A DNA stretch of 64,000 nt from Haloplanus rubicundus (GTDB lineage Archaea; Halobacteriota; Halobacteria; Halobacteriales; Haloferacaceae). A model generated the notes under the pieces. The model was not told the DNA's origin. It saw only the letters and a list, made by a program, of their open reading frames with translations, and searched no databases. The translations under genes and the position numbers were made by a program. The DNA is taken from contig NZ_CP031148.1 of assembly GCF_003342675.1 (NCBI RefSeq), forward strand, positions 2,604,001-2,668,000, in the 5' to 3' direction. Positions 1 to 8,556 of the stretch are shown in pieces. Every line of letters starts with the position of its first letter. The first letter of the stretch is position 1.

Positions 1-804
1 ATCGACGCGGCGCTCGCGACGCTCGTCGTGAACCTCGTCGCGACGGTGCTGGGCGGCGTCCCCTCGCTCCCCGCCCGCCTCCCCATCCCCCGAGCGATAC
101 TCCGGACGCTCCGCGAGACGGCCGGCGTGACGCTCGCGGAGCCGACGGTGTCGAGCGCCGCCGTCGTCGGCGCCGCCGTCGGTCTCCTCGTCTTCGTCGG
201 CGAGGTGGCCGTTCGGGGGCGACGGCCGCTCGTCGAGCAGTTCGAGGCGGCCAACCCCGCGCTTCAGGAGTCGCTCCGGACCGCGCGTGACGCCGTGCGC
301 CAGGATCAGGGCTCGCGGATGGCGCGACGCCTCTACGAGGGCGTCCTCGCCGACCTCAAGCGGGCGTCGAGCGTCGGCCTGCTCGACCTCCGACGGGTCG
401 CGGTGACGGTGCTTTTGATCACCGCGGTGAGCGTCGCGACGATCCATCTCGCCGTCGTCGACATCTCGCTCGCCGGCCTCGGCGACGGGCCGGACGCGAA
501 CACCCCCGGCGGCGGCACCACGTCGGAGTACACCGGTCTCCAGGACGGCTCGTCGATCCTCGGCGACCCGGAGGACGTCCCGGAGGGCTCGGAGGATCTG
601 GACGCCACCATCGACACCAGCGGCTCGGGGAGCGGGTCGGGGGCGGACGCGGAGTCCGCGACGGCCTACGAGGACAGCGGCTTCGGCGGCCCGGAGTCCG
701 TCGAGAGCCAGCGCGCGGGCTTCACCGAGCGCGAACAACTGGAAGACGCGGAGCTGATCCGCGAGTACAACCTGCGGATACGCCAGGAGACGAACGACGA
801 ATGA
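1..804 (+). CDS. membrane protein of the MoxR/DUF58 operon (5' end cut by window)
   Basis: The frame is open from base 1; the first start codon inside the window is GTG at 28, but the true start is probably upstream, so the gene is treated as partial. Two hydrophobic stretches are visible (about residues 40-62 and 125-150 counted from 28). They are separated by a charged cytoplasmic-looking segment and followed by an acidic Gly/Ser-rich tail. Its stop overlaps the start of the moxR-like gene by 4 bp (ATGA), so it is translationally coupled to the MoxR-DUF58 pair. Such operons usually encode membrane partners of the MoxR chaperone system. No enzymatic motif was seen, and the role is inferred only from context. 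Confidence 0.75.
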   Translation: MDAALATLVVNLVATVLGGVPSLPARLPIPRAILRTLRETAGVTLAEPTVSSAAVVGAAVGLLVFVGEVAVRGRRPLVEQFEAANPALQESLRTARDAVRQDQGSRMARRLYEGVLADLKRASSVGLLDLRRVAVTVLLITAVSVATIHLAVVDISLAGLGDGPDANTPGGGTTSEYTGLQDGSSILGDPEDVPEGSEDLDATIDTSGSGSGSGADAESATAYEDSGFGGPESVESQRAGFTEREQLEDAELIREYNLRIRQETNDE

Positions 805-1760
805 GCGAACCCACGGTAGACATCGACCAGTTACAGCAACGACTCGCTCGCGTTCGCGAGGAGGTCGGCAAACGAATCATCGGCCAGCGGGAGGTGCTCG
901 AAGGCCTGCTCGTCTGCATCCTCGCGGACGGCAACGCCCTCCTCGAGAGCAATCCGGGACTGGGAAAGACCACCATGGTCCGGACCGTCGCCGACGTGAC
1001 CGACCTCGACTTCTCGCGGGTGCAGAACACGCCCGACCTGATGCCTTCCGACATCACGGGCACCGAGATCATCCGCGAGGCGGGCGGGGAACGGGAGTTC
1101 GTCTTCGAGCGCGGCCCCATTTTCGCGAACGTCGTCCTCGCGGACGAGATCAACCGCGCGACGCCGAAGACCCAGGCCGCCCTACTCGAAGCCATGCAGG
1201 AAAAGCAGGTTACGGCGGCGGGTGAGACGTACGACCTCCCTCGCCCCTTCTTCGTCCTCGCGACGCAGAACCCCATCGACCAGGAGGGGACGTACCCGCT
1301 CCCCGAGGCCCAGACCGACCGCTTTCTCATCAAACTCGTCCTCGATTATCCCTCCTACGAGGAGGAACGCGACATCGTGAACCTCTACACCGGCAGCGGC
1401 TCGGGGGGTGCGGCCCCGGCGGTCGACAAGGTGCTCACGCGCGAGGAGATCAAACAGATCCAGTCGCTGGTGCGCGAGGTGCCCATCGCCGACGACGTGC
1501 GCGACCGCGCGATCCGGCTGGTGCGGGCGACTCGCGAGGCCGAGACGGTCGACTTCGGCGCCAGCCCCCGGGCCAGCATGGGCCTCGTCCTCACCGCGAA
1601 GGCGCGGGCGTTCCTCCGCGGCCGCAACCACGTCTCGTGGGAGGACGTCGAGGCGATGGCGGCGCCGGTGCTTCGCCACCGCATCCTGCTCGACTTCCGC
1701 GCGGAGCGCGAGGGCCTCTCGACCGACGACGTGATCGCCGACCTCGTCGACGAGGTATGA
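801..1760 (+). CDS. MoxR-family AAA+ ATPase
   Basis: This 319-residue protein is a typical MoxR ATPase. A Walker A loop (NPGLGKTT, residues 51-58) and Walker B (VVLADEIN, 111-118) are visible. They are followed by the conserved PEAQTDRF region and a C-terminal lid with the ASPRASMGL motif. MoxR proteins act as ATP-driven chaperones, usually with a DUF58 protein and vWA-domain membrane proteins encoded beside them. Here the gene overlaps the upstream membrane-protein gene by 4 bp and its stop overlaps the start of the DUF58 gene by 4 bp, so the three form one operon. The substrate is unknown. Confidence 0.93.
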   Translation: MSEPTVDIDQLQQRLARVREEVGKRIIGQREVLEGLLVCILADGNALLESNPGLGKTTMVRTVADVTDLDFSRVQNTPDLMPSDITGTEIIREAGGEREFVFERGPIFANVVLADEINRATPKTQAALLEAMQEKQVTAAGETYDLPRPFFVLATQNPIDQEGTYPLPEAQTDRFLIKLVLDYPSYEEERDIVNLYTGSGSGGAAPAVDKVLTREEIKQIQSLVREVPIADDVRDRAIRLVRATREAETVDFGASPRASMGLVLTAKARAFLRGRNHVSWEDVEAMAAPVLRHRILLDFRAEREGLSTDDVIADLVDEV

Positions 1761-2617
1761 CTATCGACCCCGACTTCCTCGACGAACTCGACCGGTTCGA
1801 GGCGTCGCTCAACCAGCAGACCTCGGCGATCAAGAAGGGCGAACAGGAGTCGCCGAGCGTCGGCGAAGGGCTGACCTTCAGCGACTACCGCCGCTACTCT
1901 CCCGGCGACGACACCCGCCTCATCGACTGGCGGCTCTACGCCCGCACCGAGGAGTTCTTCATCAAGCAGTTCGAGGAGGAGCGCAACCTGACCGTCCACG
2001 TCCTCCTCGACGCGAGCGCGTCGATGGACTTCGGCGAGGGCGATCAACACAAGTTCGAGTTCGGCGCGAAGTTGGGACTTGGCTACGCGTACCTCACCGC
2101 CGAGGAACACAACGACTTCCGCTTTTCCCTGTTCCGGGAGCGCTCGGAGCGCATCGACACCGGAAAGTCGACGCGCGGGGAGGTGCTGGCGCTCGTCGAC
2201 CGCCTCAACGAGACGACGCCCGAGGGCGAGGCCGACTTCGAGTCGGCGCTCTCGACGTACGCGGCGTCGATCCGCACGCGCTCGCTCGTCGTCGTCGTCA
2301 CCGACTGTATCGGCGATCTCGATGGCCTGGAGACGGGGCTTGCCTCGCTCGCGCGCAACGAGGTGGTCCTGATTCAGGTCCTCTCGCCGGACGAACTCGA
2401 CCCCGAAGCCGGCGGCGACACCATCTTCGAGGACCTCGAATCCGACCTGACGCGACGGACGTACTTCGGCGGGCGACTCGCTCAGGAGTACCGCACCCGC
2501 GTCGACGAGTTCGTCGACGACGTGGCGGACCGGGCGCAGGACCTCCGGCTCACCCACGCCCTCGTGGCGACCGACGAGGACTTCTTCGACGCCTTCTCCA
2601 CGGTGTGGATCGGGTAG
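1757..2617 (+). CDS. DUF58 domain protein (vWA-like, MoxR partner)
   Basis: The start is ATG 1757, which overlaps the moxR stop; a longer frame exists upstream but only as readthrough of moxR in another phase. The 286-residue product has the DUF58 signature YSPGDDTRLIDW (residues 47-58). It also has a MIDAS-like DASAS motif (85-89) of a von Willebrand A-type fold. Unlike many bacterial DUF58 proteins it has no N-terminal membrane segments. It is the standard partner of MoxR ATPases; the biochemical function is not established. Its end overlaps no gene; the next gene starts 32 bp later. Confidence 0.9.
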   Translation: MTIDPDFLDELDRFEASLNQQTSAIKKGEQESPSVGEGLTFSDYRRYSPGDDTRLIDWRLYARTEEFFIKQFEEERNLTVHVLLDASASMDFGEGDQHKFEFGAKLGLGYAYLTAEEHNDFRFSLFRERSERIDTGKSTRGEVLALVDRLNETTPEGEADFESALSTYAASIRTRSLVVVVTDCIGDLDGLETGLASLARNEVVLIQVLSPDELDPEAGGDTIFEDLESDLTRRTYFGGRLAQEYRTRVDEFVDDVADRAQDLRLTHALVATDEDFFDAFSTVWIG

Positions 2618-2649
2618 GTTTTTCCATCCGCCCACCCTACGGCGGCGGG

Positions 2650-3654
2650 ATGGCCTACGACGCCCTCGTCGCCCGCCTCGCCGACGGACTCGACCCCGTG
2701 CGCTTCGGCGCCTTTCCGGACGGGAGCGTCGACGACTACTACCGGCTGCATGGCGGCGAGTCGACCGTCACCTCGCGGTCGTCGTTCGCCGCCGCGATCA
2801 CCGCCGGCCGGGACTCCTTCACGCTCGAACACGTCGTGACCGAGGCGGGCGGGCAGGCGGTGAACGCGGCCCGACAGGCGGCGGCGCTCGGCGACGACAT
2901 CCTCCTCGCCGGCCACCTCGATCACCCCATCTTCGAGTTCGACTTCGAGACGGCCTCGATGGGCGACCCCGCCCGCGTCAGGGTCTGTCTCTTCGAGGCC
3001 GACGACGTGATGTTCGTCGAGGAGTCGGCCGACCTCGCCGACTGGTCCGTCGCCGACCTGCGGGGGGCGCTCGACGTCGACGCCTTCCTCGAACGCGACG
3101 CGCTCTGCTGTACCAACTGGGCGTCGGTGCCGGGACTCGGACCGTCGTTTCGCGACATCGCGGCCCGCGACCCCGACGGCGGCGTCTTCTGCCTCGACCC
3201 CGGGCCGCTGTCGACGGCGCAAGCGAACGACCTGCTCGACGCCCTCCGACCTCTCGGCGACGCGTACGACGTGGTCGTGAGCGTGAACGACGACGAGGCG
3301 GGCCGACTGGCGGCGGCCGTGGGCCACGACGGGCGACCGACCGAGTCGGCCACCCTCGACGCTATCCGGGCGGCCGCGAACGCGACGGGCGTCGTCGTCC
3401 ACGGCGCCGACGCCGCCGTCGCGTCGACCCCGGACGGGCGCGTGTCGGTCCCCACCCTCGACGTGTCGCGGGGGCTGACCGAGACGGGGGCGGGCGACCG
3501 CTTCAGCGCCGGTCTCGCCCGCTCGCTGGCGGCGGGGTGGGTGTGGGACCTCGCCGTCGCGATGGGCAACGCCTGTGCCGCCCACTACGTCGCCGGCGCG
3601 GGGACCGGCGGCGTCGACGACTTGCGGGCCCACGTCGACACGCACCGGCCGTAA
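2650..3654 (+). CDS. PfkB-family carbohydrate/nucleoside kinase
   Basis: This 334-residue sugar kinase of the ribokinase/PfkB fold is translated from ATG 2650. An in-frame start at 2605 lies inside the DUF58 gene and was rejected. The C-terminal PfkB signature TGAGDRFSAG (about residue 280) contains the anion hole and catalytic Asp. The N-terminal GGQAVNAARQAAALG segment matches the substrate-binding Gly-Gly region. It phosphorylates a sugar or nucleoside-like substrate with ATP; the specific substrate cannot be read from the sequence. No pathway partner lies beside it. Confidence 0.85.
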   Translation: MAYDALVARLADGLDPVRFGAFPDGSVDDYYRLHGGESTVTSRSSFAAAITAGRDSFTLEHVVTEAGGQAVNAARQAAALGDDILLAGHLDHPIFEFDFETASMGDPARVRVCLFEADDVMFVEESADLADWSVADLRGALDVDAFLERDALCCTNWASVPGLGPSFRDIAARDPDGGVFCLDPGPLSTAQANDLLDALRPLGDAYDVVVSVNDDEAGRLAAAVGHDGRPTESATLDAIRAAANATGVVVHGADAAVASTPDGRVSVPTLDVSRGLTETGAGDRFSAGLARSLAAGWVWDLAVAMGNACAAHYVAGAGTGGVDDLRAHVDTHRP

Positions 3655-3691
3655 TCGAAACCCTATACTGTCGGCCGAGCGGCGGTTCCAC

Positions 3692-4114
3692 ATGGGCTAT
3701 CTGCAGTGGTCGATTCTCGCGCTCCTCGCGTACTCGGCGGTCGCGCCGCTCGTCGGGTTCGCGACGACCGGCAACCCGAAGATCCCGAGTTTCGTCGCCG
3801 CACTCATCACCAACGGCCTCCTCCTCGTGGCGACCGTCGCCGTCGTCCTCTATCAGGGCCAGTCGGTGGCGACGTACCTCGGTCACCCCAAGGCCCCCTA
3901 CCTCTATCTCGCCGGCCTCTTTCTCGCGGTGGGGATCCTCGCGTACTACCGCGCGCTCTCGCTCGGTCCCGTCAGCGCCGTCGTCCCCATCTTCGGCACC
4001 TTCCTCGTCATCAGTGCCGCCATGGGCGTCCTCTTCCTGAGCGAGTCGCTCACGGCCCGGAAAGTCGCGGGCATCGGCTGTGCGATGCTCGGCATCTACC
4101 TGGTCTCGACGTAG
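3692..4114 (+). CDS. EamA/DMT-family small membrane transporter
   Basis: This 140-residue protein has about five predicted membrane helices. It carries the duplicated-half signature of the drug/metabolite transporter superfamily (YYRALSLGPVSAVVPI, then ESLTARKVAGIGCAMLGIYLVS). It is half the length of a ten-helix EamA protein, so it would have to act as a dimer, as the EmrE-like and EamA half-size members do. The start is ATG 3692. The substrate is unknown. Confidence 0.8.
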   Translation: MGYLQWSILALLAYSAVAPLVGFATTGNPKIPSFVAALITNGLLLVATVAVVLYQGQSVATYLGHPKAPYLYLAGLFLAVGILAYYRALSLGPVSAVVPIFGTFLVISAAMGVLFLSESLTARKVAGIGCAMLGIYLVST

Positions 4115-4156
4115 CGGTCCCAAACGATTTTCTGTCGGCTCGGCGAACGGTTCCCC

Positions 4157-4588
4157 GTGGCCCGAATTGGTCCCATCCCCGAACCGTGGCGCTACGCACT
4201 GCTCGGCGGCCTCCTCGCCCTCCCCGGAACGGCCTATCTCTACTGGCAGTCGGGTACCGAACTCTCCGTCGGCCCGGTCCTGCTCGGTGGGGTCGTCGCC
4301 GGCTACCTGTATCGAGGCACGGAGCGGCGACGCGTCGGCGTCCGCACCGGCCTGATCGGCGGCCTCCCGGCGCTCTGGATGCTGGCCGACGCCCTCGCCG
4401 TCGTCCCCGGCGTCGGCGGCCCGGCGTGGTTCCGGGTCGCTGCGGGCGGCATGGGCGTCCTCACGATGCTCCTGTTTACCCTGCTGGCGTTCGCGCTGGC
4501 CGCGGTGGCGGGCGTCGTCGGCGCGGCGGTCGGCGACTGGCTGTCGGAAAAGACCGGGCGCCGACGGTCGTCGCCCGCGGACGGCTGA
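4157..4588 (+). CDS. DUF5518-like integral membrane protein
   Basis: The 143-residue product starts at GTG 4157, with no better ATG in frame. It contains four hydrophobic stretches and a short Arg-rich C-terminal tail. The arrangement (alternating Gly-rich helices, GYLYRG loop) resembles the haloarchaeal DUF5518 membrane family, whose function is not known. It stands alone between the DMT transporter and a redoxin gene. Confidence 0.65.
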   Translation: MARIGPIPEPWRYALLGGLLALPGTAYLYWQSGTELSVGPVLLGGVVAGYLYRGTERRRVGVRTGLIGGLPALWMLADALAVVPGVGGPAWFRVAAGGMGVLTMLLFTLLAFALAAVAGVVGAAVGDWLSEKTGRRRSSPADG

Positions 4589-4641
4589 GCCGCCCGTTGC
4601 GCCGACGGGGGGTATTTGGGCGTCCGGAGGCTACCGCGGGT

Positions 4642-5193
4642 ATGGCACTCCCGGAATCCGACTCGGACCTCGAACGCGGTGATCCCGCCCCGGACTTCGA
4701 ACTGCCCGGCATCGACGGCGAGACGTACACCCTCGACTCCTTCGCCGCCGACGCCCTGCTGGTCGTCTTCACCTGCAACCACTGTCCGTACGCGCAGGCG
4801 AAGTTCGACCTGTTGAACGACCTGGCGGCCGACGACGACGTGGCCGTCGTCGGCATCAACGCCAACGACGCCGCGGAGTATCCGGAGGACTCGTTCGAGA
4901 AGATGCAGGCGTACGTCGAGGACGGAACCATCGCGTACGACGCCTACCTCCGCGACGAGACGGCCGAGGTGGCCCGCGCCTACGGCGCCGTCTGCACGCC
5001 CGACCCCTTCCTCTTCCGACGCGAGGGGGGGACGTATCGGCTGGCGTACCACGGCCGCCTCGACGACGCCATGAGCCCGGACGAGGCCGCGACCGAACAC
5101 TACGTCCGGCAGGCCATCGACGCCGTCCGCGCCGGCGAGCCGGTCGATATCGATCCCGGCCCGTCGCGTGGCTGCGGGATCAAGTGGCCGTAG
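4642..5193 (+). CDS. thioredoxin-fold redoxin (AhpC/TSA-like)
   Basis: This 183-residue cytoplasmic protein has the redoxin fold. PAPDFELPGIDG lies near the N-terminus, then a CNHC active-site-like pair at about residues 45-48 followed by PYAQAKF, a cis-Pro region (VCTPDPFLF), and a C-terminal GCGIKW motif. This combination is typical of a widespread family of thiol-disulfide proteins related to peroxiredoxins, whose physiological substrate is mostly untested. The start is ATG 4642; a long upstream extension of the same frame is antisense-like and was discarded. A thioredoxin gene follows 37 bp later. Confidence 0.85.
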   Translation: MALPESDSDLERGDPAPDFELPGIDGETYTLDSFAADALLVVFTCNHCPYAQAKFDLLNDLAADDDVAVVGINANDAAEYPEDSFEKMQAYVEDGTIAYDAYLRDETAEVARAYGAVCTPDPFLFRREGGTYRLAYHGRLDDAMSPDEAATEHYVRQAIDAVRAGEPVDIDPGPSRGCGIKWP

Positions 5194-5230
5194 GCGAACG
5201 ATTCAGAAGGGTTGGACGCCTACGTACGGT

Positions 5231-5554
5231 ATGCAAGGGACCGACGCCAAGCCGATTCGCGTCGAGACGGCCGCCGAACTCGACGCCCTGATCGACGCCC
5301 ACGACCGACTGCTCGTCGAACTGTTCACCGAGGGCTGCGGCGCCTGCGCCGCGATGGAGCCGGTGCTCGGCGTCGTCGCCCGGGAGACGGGCGTCCCCGT
5401 CGCCCTCGTCAACCCGCGCGACGACCCCGTCCTGATCGAGCGCTTCGACGTTCGGAGCGTCCCGACCCTCGTGCGGTTCGAGGACGGCGAGGCGGTCGAC
5501 CGACTGGCCGAGGGGTTCGTCGGAGCGGACCGCGTGATCGAGTTCCTGCGCTGA
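5231..5554 (+). CDS. thioredoxin-like protein (CGAC)
   Basis: This 107-residue thioredoxin-fold protein has an active site CGAC in place of the usual CGPC (about residues 37-40) and the cis-proline loop SVPTLVRF. It probably reduces protein disulfides in the cytoplasm. The Ala in place of Pro is expected to shift the redox potential. The ATG at 5231 fits the family length; the in-frame start at 5168 lies in the preceding gene. Confidence 0.85.
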   Translation: MQGTDAKPIRVETAAELDALIDAHDRLLVELFTEGCGACAAMEPVLGVVARETGVPVALVNPRDDPVLIERFDVRSVPTLVRFEDGEAVDRLAEGFVGADRVIEFLR

Positions 5555-5584
5555 GCGGTCGACGGCGACGCGTCCCCCACCGTT

Positions 5585-5752
5585 CTACATCAGGAGCGTC
5601 GCGCCGAGACCGAGCAACAGGACGATACCGATCACGCCGCCGACGAGCAGTTCCCGCTCGCTGTCGCCCGTTCCGAGCATCACGAACAGGAGTCCGAGGA
5701 CCGCCGCGACGATGGCCGCGACGGCGTAGACGGAGCTGAGGACGCCGACCAT
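5585..5752 (-). CDS. small two-helix membrane protein
   Basis: This frame encodes 55 residues from ATG 5752 and consists almost entirely of two hydrophobic helices joined by a short charged loop (GTGDSEREL). A longer frame to 5803 lacks a good upstream signal. Small proteins of this layout are common in haloarchaea and have no assigned function. It is convergent with the thioredoxin gene, with a 30 bp gap. Confidence 0.55.
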   Translation of the reverse strand: MVGVLSSVYAVAAIVAAVLGLLFVMLGTGDSERELLVGGVIGIVLLLGLGATLLM

Positions 5753-5839
5753 ACGTGGTATTCGGTGGCAGGGATTGAAATATTCTTGGCCGTCCGTCAC
5801 CACGAGGGCGTGAACCGGGGGCGTCCACGCCCCACGTCG

Positions 5840-6274
5840 TCACTCCGCCGCCCGCGTCTCCAGCGCCTCGCGGGCGTTCTCGACGGCCGTCTCCCGTTTC
5901 GCGGGGTAGGCCTCGACTTTCGCCCGGAGGGTGATACCGTTCCCCTGTCGAGGCTCGCCGCGGAAGGCGGCCTGCTTGTCGAGCGTGAGATAGAGCGAAC
6001 AGTCCTCGGAGACCCGCTCGTCGAGTTCGTCGAGGAAGGTGTCGTAGTCGGGGAGTTCGACCAGCCGGTCGAGGACGTAGCGCACGTCGTCGGCGTTCTC
6101 CAGCCGCGCCGAGAGGACGACGATCCGGTCGCCGTGGTGGCCCGCCGTCACCTGCCGGTCGAGTTCGGACTCCTCGGGGAGGTAGGTACGGAGCGCCGCC
6201 TCGACGCGCTTCTCGTCTTCGGTGGCGTAACAGAACGTGCGGAGGTCGACGTAGTGAAAGGGGACACTCGACAT
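5840..6274 (-). CDS. RNA-binding protein (COG1325-like exosome-associated family)
   Basis: The 144-residue product begins MSSVPFHYVDLRTFCYATED and resembles the archaeal COG1325 family of predicted exosome-linked RNA-binding proteins (hedged from memory of the family). Features are an N-terminal strand-rich half with the HHGD...LSARLENADDVR segment, then acidic helices. It lies 16 bp downstream of the small DUF1918-like gene on the same strand, so the two are probably cotranscribed. No catalytic motif is visible. Confidence 0.75.
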   Translation of the reverse strand: MSSVPFHYVDLRTFCYATEDEKRVEAALRTYLPEESELDRQVTAGHHGDRIVVLSARLENADDVRYVLDRLVELPDYDTFLDELDERVSEDCSLYLTLDKQAAFRGEPRQGNGITLRAKVEAYPAKRETAVENAREALETRAAE

Positions 6275-6290
6275 GCGGGGGGAGTCGGCG

Positions 6291-6491
6291 TTACTCGTCG
6301 TCCGCGTCGTCGCCGTCGGCGGCTTCCAGGGCGTCCTCGGGGACGCCGGTCTCCTGTCCGTCCTCGAAGCTGACCGTGTACGTGGCGTCGCCGAACATCG
6401 TCTCCATCACCTGCGTGATCGTTCCGGTGTCGCCGTCGTACTCGCTGTGTTTGTCGTGGAGTACGACCGAATCGTCTTTCTCGAAGCTCAT
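6291..6491 (-). CDS. DUF1918-like small protein
   Basis: Sixty-six residues are read from ATG 6491. The protein has an SH3-like strand pattern (DDSVVLHDKHSEYDGDTG, then TYTVSFEDGQETGVPEDAL) and a very acidic tail. It resembles the DUF1918 family of short beta-barrel proteins, for which no function is known. It precedes the COG1325-like gene on the same strand, suggesting one transcript. Confidence 0.7.
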   Translation of the reverse strand: MSFEKDDSVVLHDKHSEYDGDTGTITQVMETMFGDATYTVSFEDGQETGVPEDALEAADGDDADDE

Positions 6492-6582
6492 GGCCCGTCG
6501 TTTCGCCGGCGCACATTTAAGCGCGCTGATTCGGGGAAACGCGTGACCACGGCTATAAGTTCGAGAGGGAACACCTGACGGT

Positions 6583-7221
6583 ATGGACCGAACACGGCGC
6601 GGATATCTCGCGGCGGCGGCGGGGGTCGGCCTCGGCGCGACGGCCGGCTGTCTCGGCGGCGGAAGCAGCGGTGCGAGCGGCTGTACCATCGAGGACGAAC
6701 CGACGGTGTCCGAACTCGCGGCGCCGACGCTCGGCCCGAGCGACGCCGACGTGACCGTGCTGGCCTTCGAGGACTTCGCCTGCCCGCACTGTGCGACCTA
6801 CAGCCTGGAGGTGTTCCCCCAGCTTCGCTCGGAGTACGTCGAGAGCGGCGTCGTTCGCTACGAGTTCCACGACTTCCCCATCCCCGTCGACGAGCGGTGG
6901 TCGTGGCAGGCCGCGAGCGCCGCCCGCGGCGTCCAAGACGAAACCGACGACGAAACCTTCTTCGAGTATTCGCACGCCCTCTTCGAGAACCAGGGCGACT
7001 TCTCGCAGGCGCGGATCACGGAACTCGCGAACGACGTCGAGGCGCCGGGCTGTGCGATTCAGGCCGACGCCGTCAACGAGACGTACCGCCCGGTGATCGA
7101 GGCCGACCGCCAGCGGGCCGTCGACCGCGGCGCGGGGGGGACGCCGGCCGTCTTCGTCGCCGGACGCGCCGTCTCACCGACCTACGACGCCATCGCGAGC
7201 GCCATCGAGGCCGAGCGGTAG
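6583..7221 (+). CDS. DsbA-like thiol-disulfide oxidoreductase, TAT lipoprotein
   Basis: This 212-residue protein starts with a twin-arginine signal (RTRRGYLAAAAG) and a lipobox ending at the Cys of TAGC. It should therefore be exported folded and lipid-anchored outside the membrane. The thioredoxin fold has the DsbA-type active site CPHC (Cys67 and Cys70) and a cis-Pro loop GTPAVFVAG near residue 187. It probably oxidises or isomerises disulfides in surface proteins. It is the first gene of an envelope redox cluster (DsbA-, TlpA-, CcdA-, SCO-like). Confidence 0.88.
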   Translation: MDRTRRGYLAAAAGVGLGATAGCLGGGSSGASGCTIEDEPTVSELAAPTLGPSDADVTVLAFEDFACPHCATYSLEVFPQLRSEYVESGVVRYEFHDFPIPVDERWSWQAASAARGVQDETDDETFFEYSHALFENQGDFSQARITELANDVEAPGCAIQADAVNETYRPVIEADRQRAVDRGAGGTPAVFVAGRAVSPTYDAIASAIEAER

Positions 7222-7275
7222 GGTTCGACGACTGCACCACGGGGCACTTATCCGTCGGCGTCCAAGCCGGGACCA

Positions 7276-7836
7276 ATGAGCGACGAGTCGGACGGCGGAC
7301 GGACGCTCGGCCGCCGCCACCTCCTCGCCGGCGTCGTCGGCACCGGCCTGCTGGGGGCCGGCGTCGTCGGCAGCGGCGCCGTCGATCTCGGTACGGGCGA
7401 CGCGGGTCAGCGACGCCTCCCCGTCGAGGTGACCACCCTCGACGCCGTCGGCTCGACGGCCGGCACCACACGGGTCCCGTCGCCGGAGACGCCGACCGTC
7501 GTCGACTGCTTCGCGACGTGGTGTGGCCCCTGTATCGAGCAGATGGACGCGCTCGGCGCCGTCTACGACCGCTACGGCGACCGCGCGGCGTTCGTCTCCG
7601 TCACCAACGAACGCTTCGGCGGCGGCCTCGACGCCGACGACGTGCGGGCGTGGTGGCGCGAGCACGACGGCCGGTGGACGCTCGGCCACGACCCCGAGGG
7701 CGACCTGTTGGCGGCGCTCGGCGCGAGCGGCCTCCCCTATCTCGCCGTGACCGACGGGTCGGGATCGGTCGTCTGGACCCACGGCGGCGTGGCGTCCGTC
7801 GAGACGCTCGACCGGCAGGTCGCGTCGGTGCTGTGA
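7276..7836 (+). CDS. TlpA/ResA-like thioredoxin, exported
   Basis: The 186-residue product has an N-terminal twin-arginine stretch (GRRHLLAGVVGTG) and one hydrophobic anchor. A TlpA-type domain follows with the active site WCGPC (Cys83, Cys86) and the loop GLPYLAV. It is likely a membrane-anchored reductant for cytochrome c or Cu-site maturation. Its stop shares one base with the start of the CcdA gene (TGATG), so the two are coupled. This supports electron flow CcdA to TlpA. Confidence 0.88.
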   Translation: MSDESDGGRTLGRRHLLAGVVGTGLLGAGVVGSGAVDLGTGDAGQRRLPVEVTTLDAVGSTAGTTRVPSPETPTVVDCFATWCGPCIEQMDALGAVYDRYGDRAAFVSVTNERFGGGLDADDVRAWWREHDGRWTLGHDPEGDLLAALGASGLPYLAVTDGSGSVVWTHGGVASVETLDRQVASVL

Positions 7837-8498
7837 TGATCGACGCCGCCTTCGCCGGCACGGTCACCTTCGCCGTCGGCGCCGGCCTCGCCACCTTCTT
7901 CGCACCCTGTGCCTACCCCCTCCTGCCGGGATACGTGGGCTACACGCTCCAGGGCGACGAGACGGGACTGGCCGGGGCGACGGCGCGGGGACTGGCCGCC
8001 TCCGCCGGTGCCGTCGTCGTCCTCGCCGCAGTCGGGGGGCTCCTCCTCGCCGTCGGCGGGCGTCTCGCCCGGCACCTGACGCTGCTCGAACCGCTGGTCG
8101 GCGCTGCGCTCGTCGTCCTCGGTGTCCTCGTGCTGACCGACCGGGCACCGACGCTCCATCTCCGCCTGCCCGAACGGCGGGCGTCGGTGGCGGGGGCGGC
8201 CGTCTTCGGCGGCGGCTACGCCCTCGCCGCCGCTGGCTGTGTCGTTCCCGTGGTGCTGGGCGTGTTCACGCAGTCGCTCACCCTCGCCCCGTCGCAGGCT
8301 GCCGTCGCGCTCGGAAGCTACGCGGCGGCGACGGCGCTCCCGCTGACCGGCGTGACCCTCCTCTCGGCCGTCGGGAGCGACGCCCTCCGGACGTGGAGCG
8401 CGCGCGTCGGGACGGTGCAGCGTCTCGCGGCTGTCGTCATGATCCTCGCCGGGGTGGCACAGATCGTCGCCTCGCTTCGGTATCTCGGCGTGGTGTGA
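7836..8498 (+). CDS. ccdA: CcdA-type cytochrome c biogenesis / thiol transporter
   Basis: This 220-residue protein has six predicted membrane helices and the CcdA hallmark: one Cys in TM1 (FFAPCAYPLLPGY, Cys25) and one in TM4 (AAAGCVVPVVLG, Cys135). CcdA carries reducing equivalents from cytoplasmic thioredoxin across the membrane to exported TlpA-like proteins. The ATG at 7836 overlaps the stop of the TlpA-like gene, its expected partner. The frame upstream of this ATG is antisense noise. Confidence 0.9.
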   Translation: MIDAAFAGTVTFAVGAGLATFFAPCAYPLLPGYVGYTLQGDETGLAGATARGLAASAGAVVVLAAVGGLLLAVGGRLARHLTLLEPLVGAALVVLGVLVLTDRAPTLHLRLPERRASVAGAAVFGGGYALAAAGCVVPVVLGVFTQSLTLAPSQAAVALGSYAAATALPLTGVTLLSAVGSDALRTWSARVGTVQRLAAVVMILAGVAQIVASLRYLGVV

Positions 8499-8556
8499 CG
8501 ACCGCCTTCGACGACCGGACCAGATACGCTTTGAGCGTCGCGGCCTTGCGTCCGAT

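Noticed and set aside
1637-1756. Extended N-terminus of the DUF58 protein
   Set aside because: This part reads through the moxR gene in another frame and is Arg/Pro-rich; the ATG at 1757 with 4-bp overlap is the natural start.
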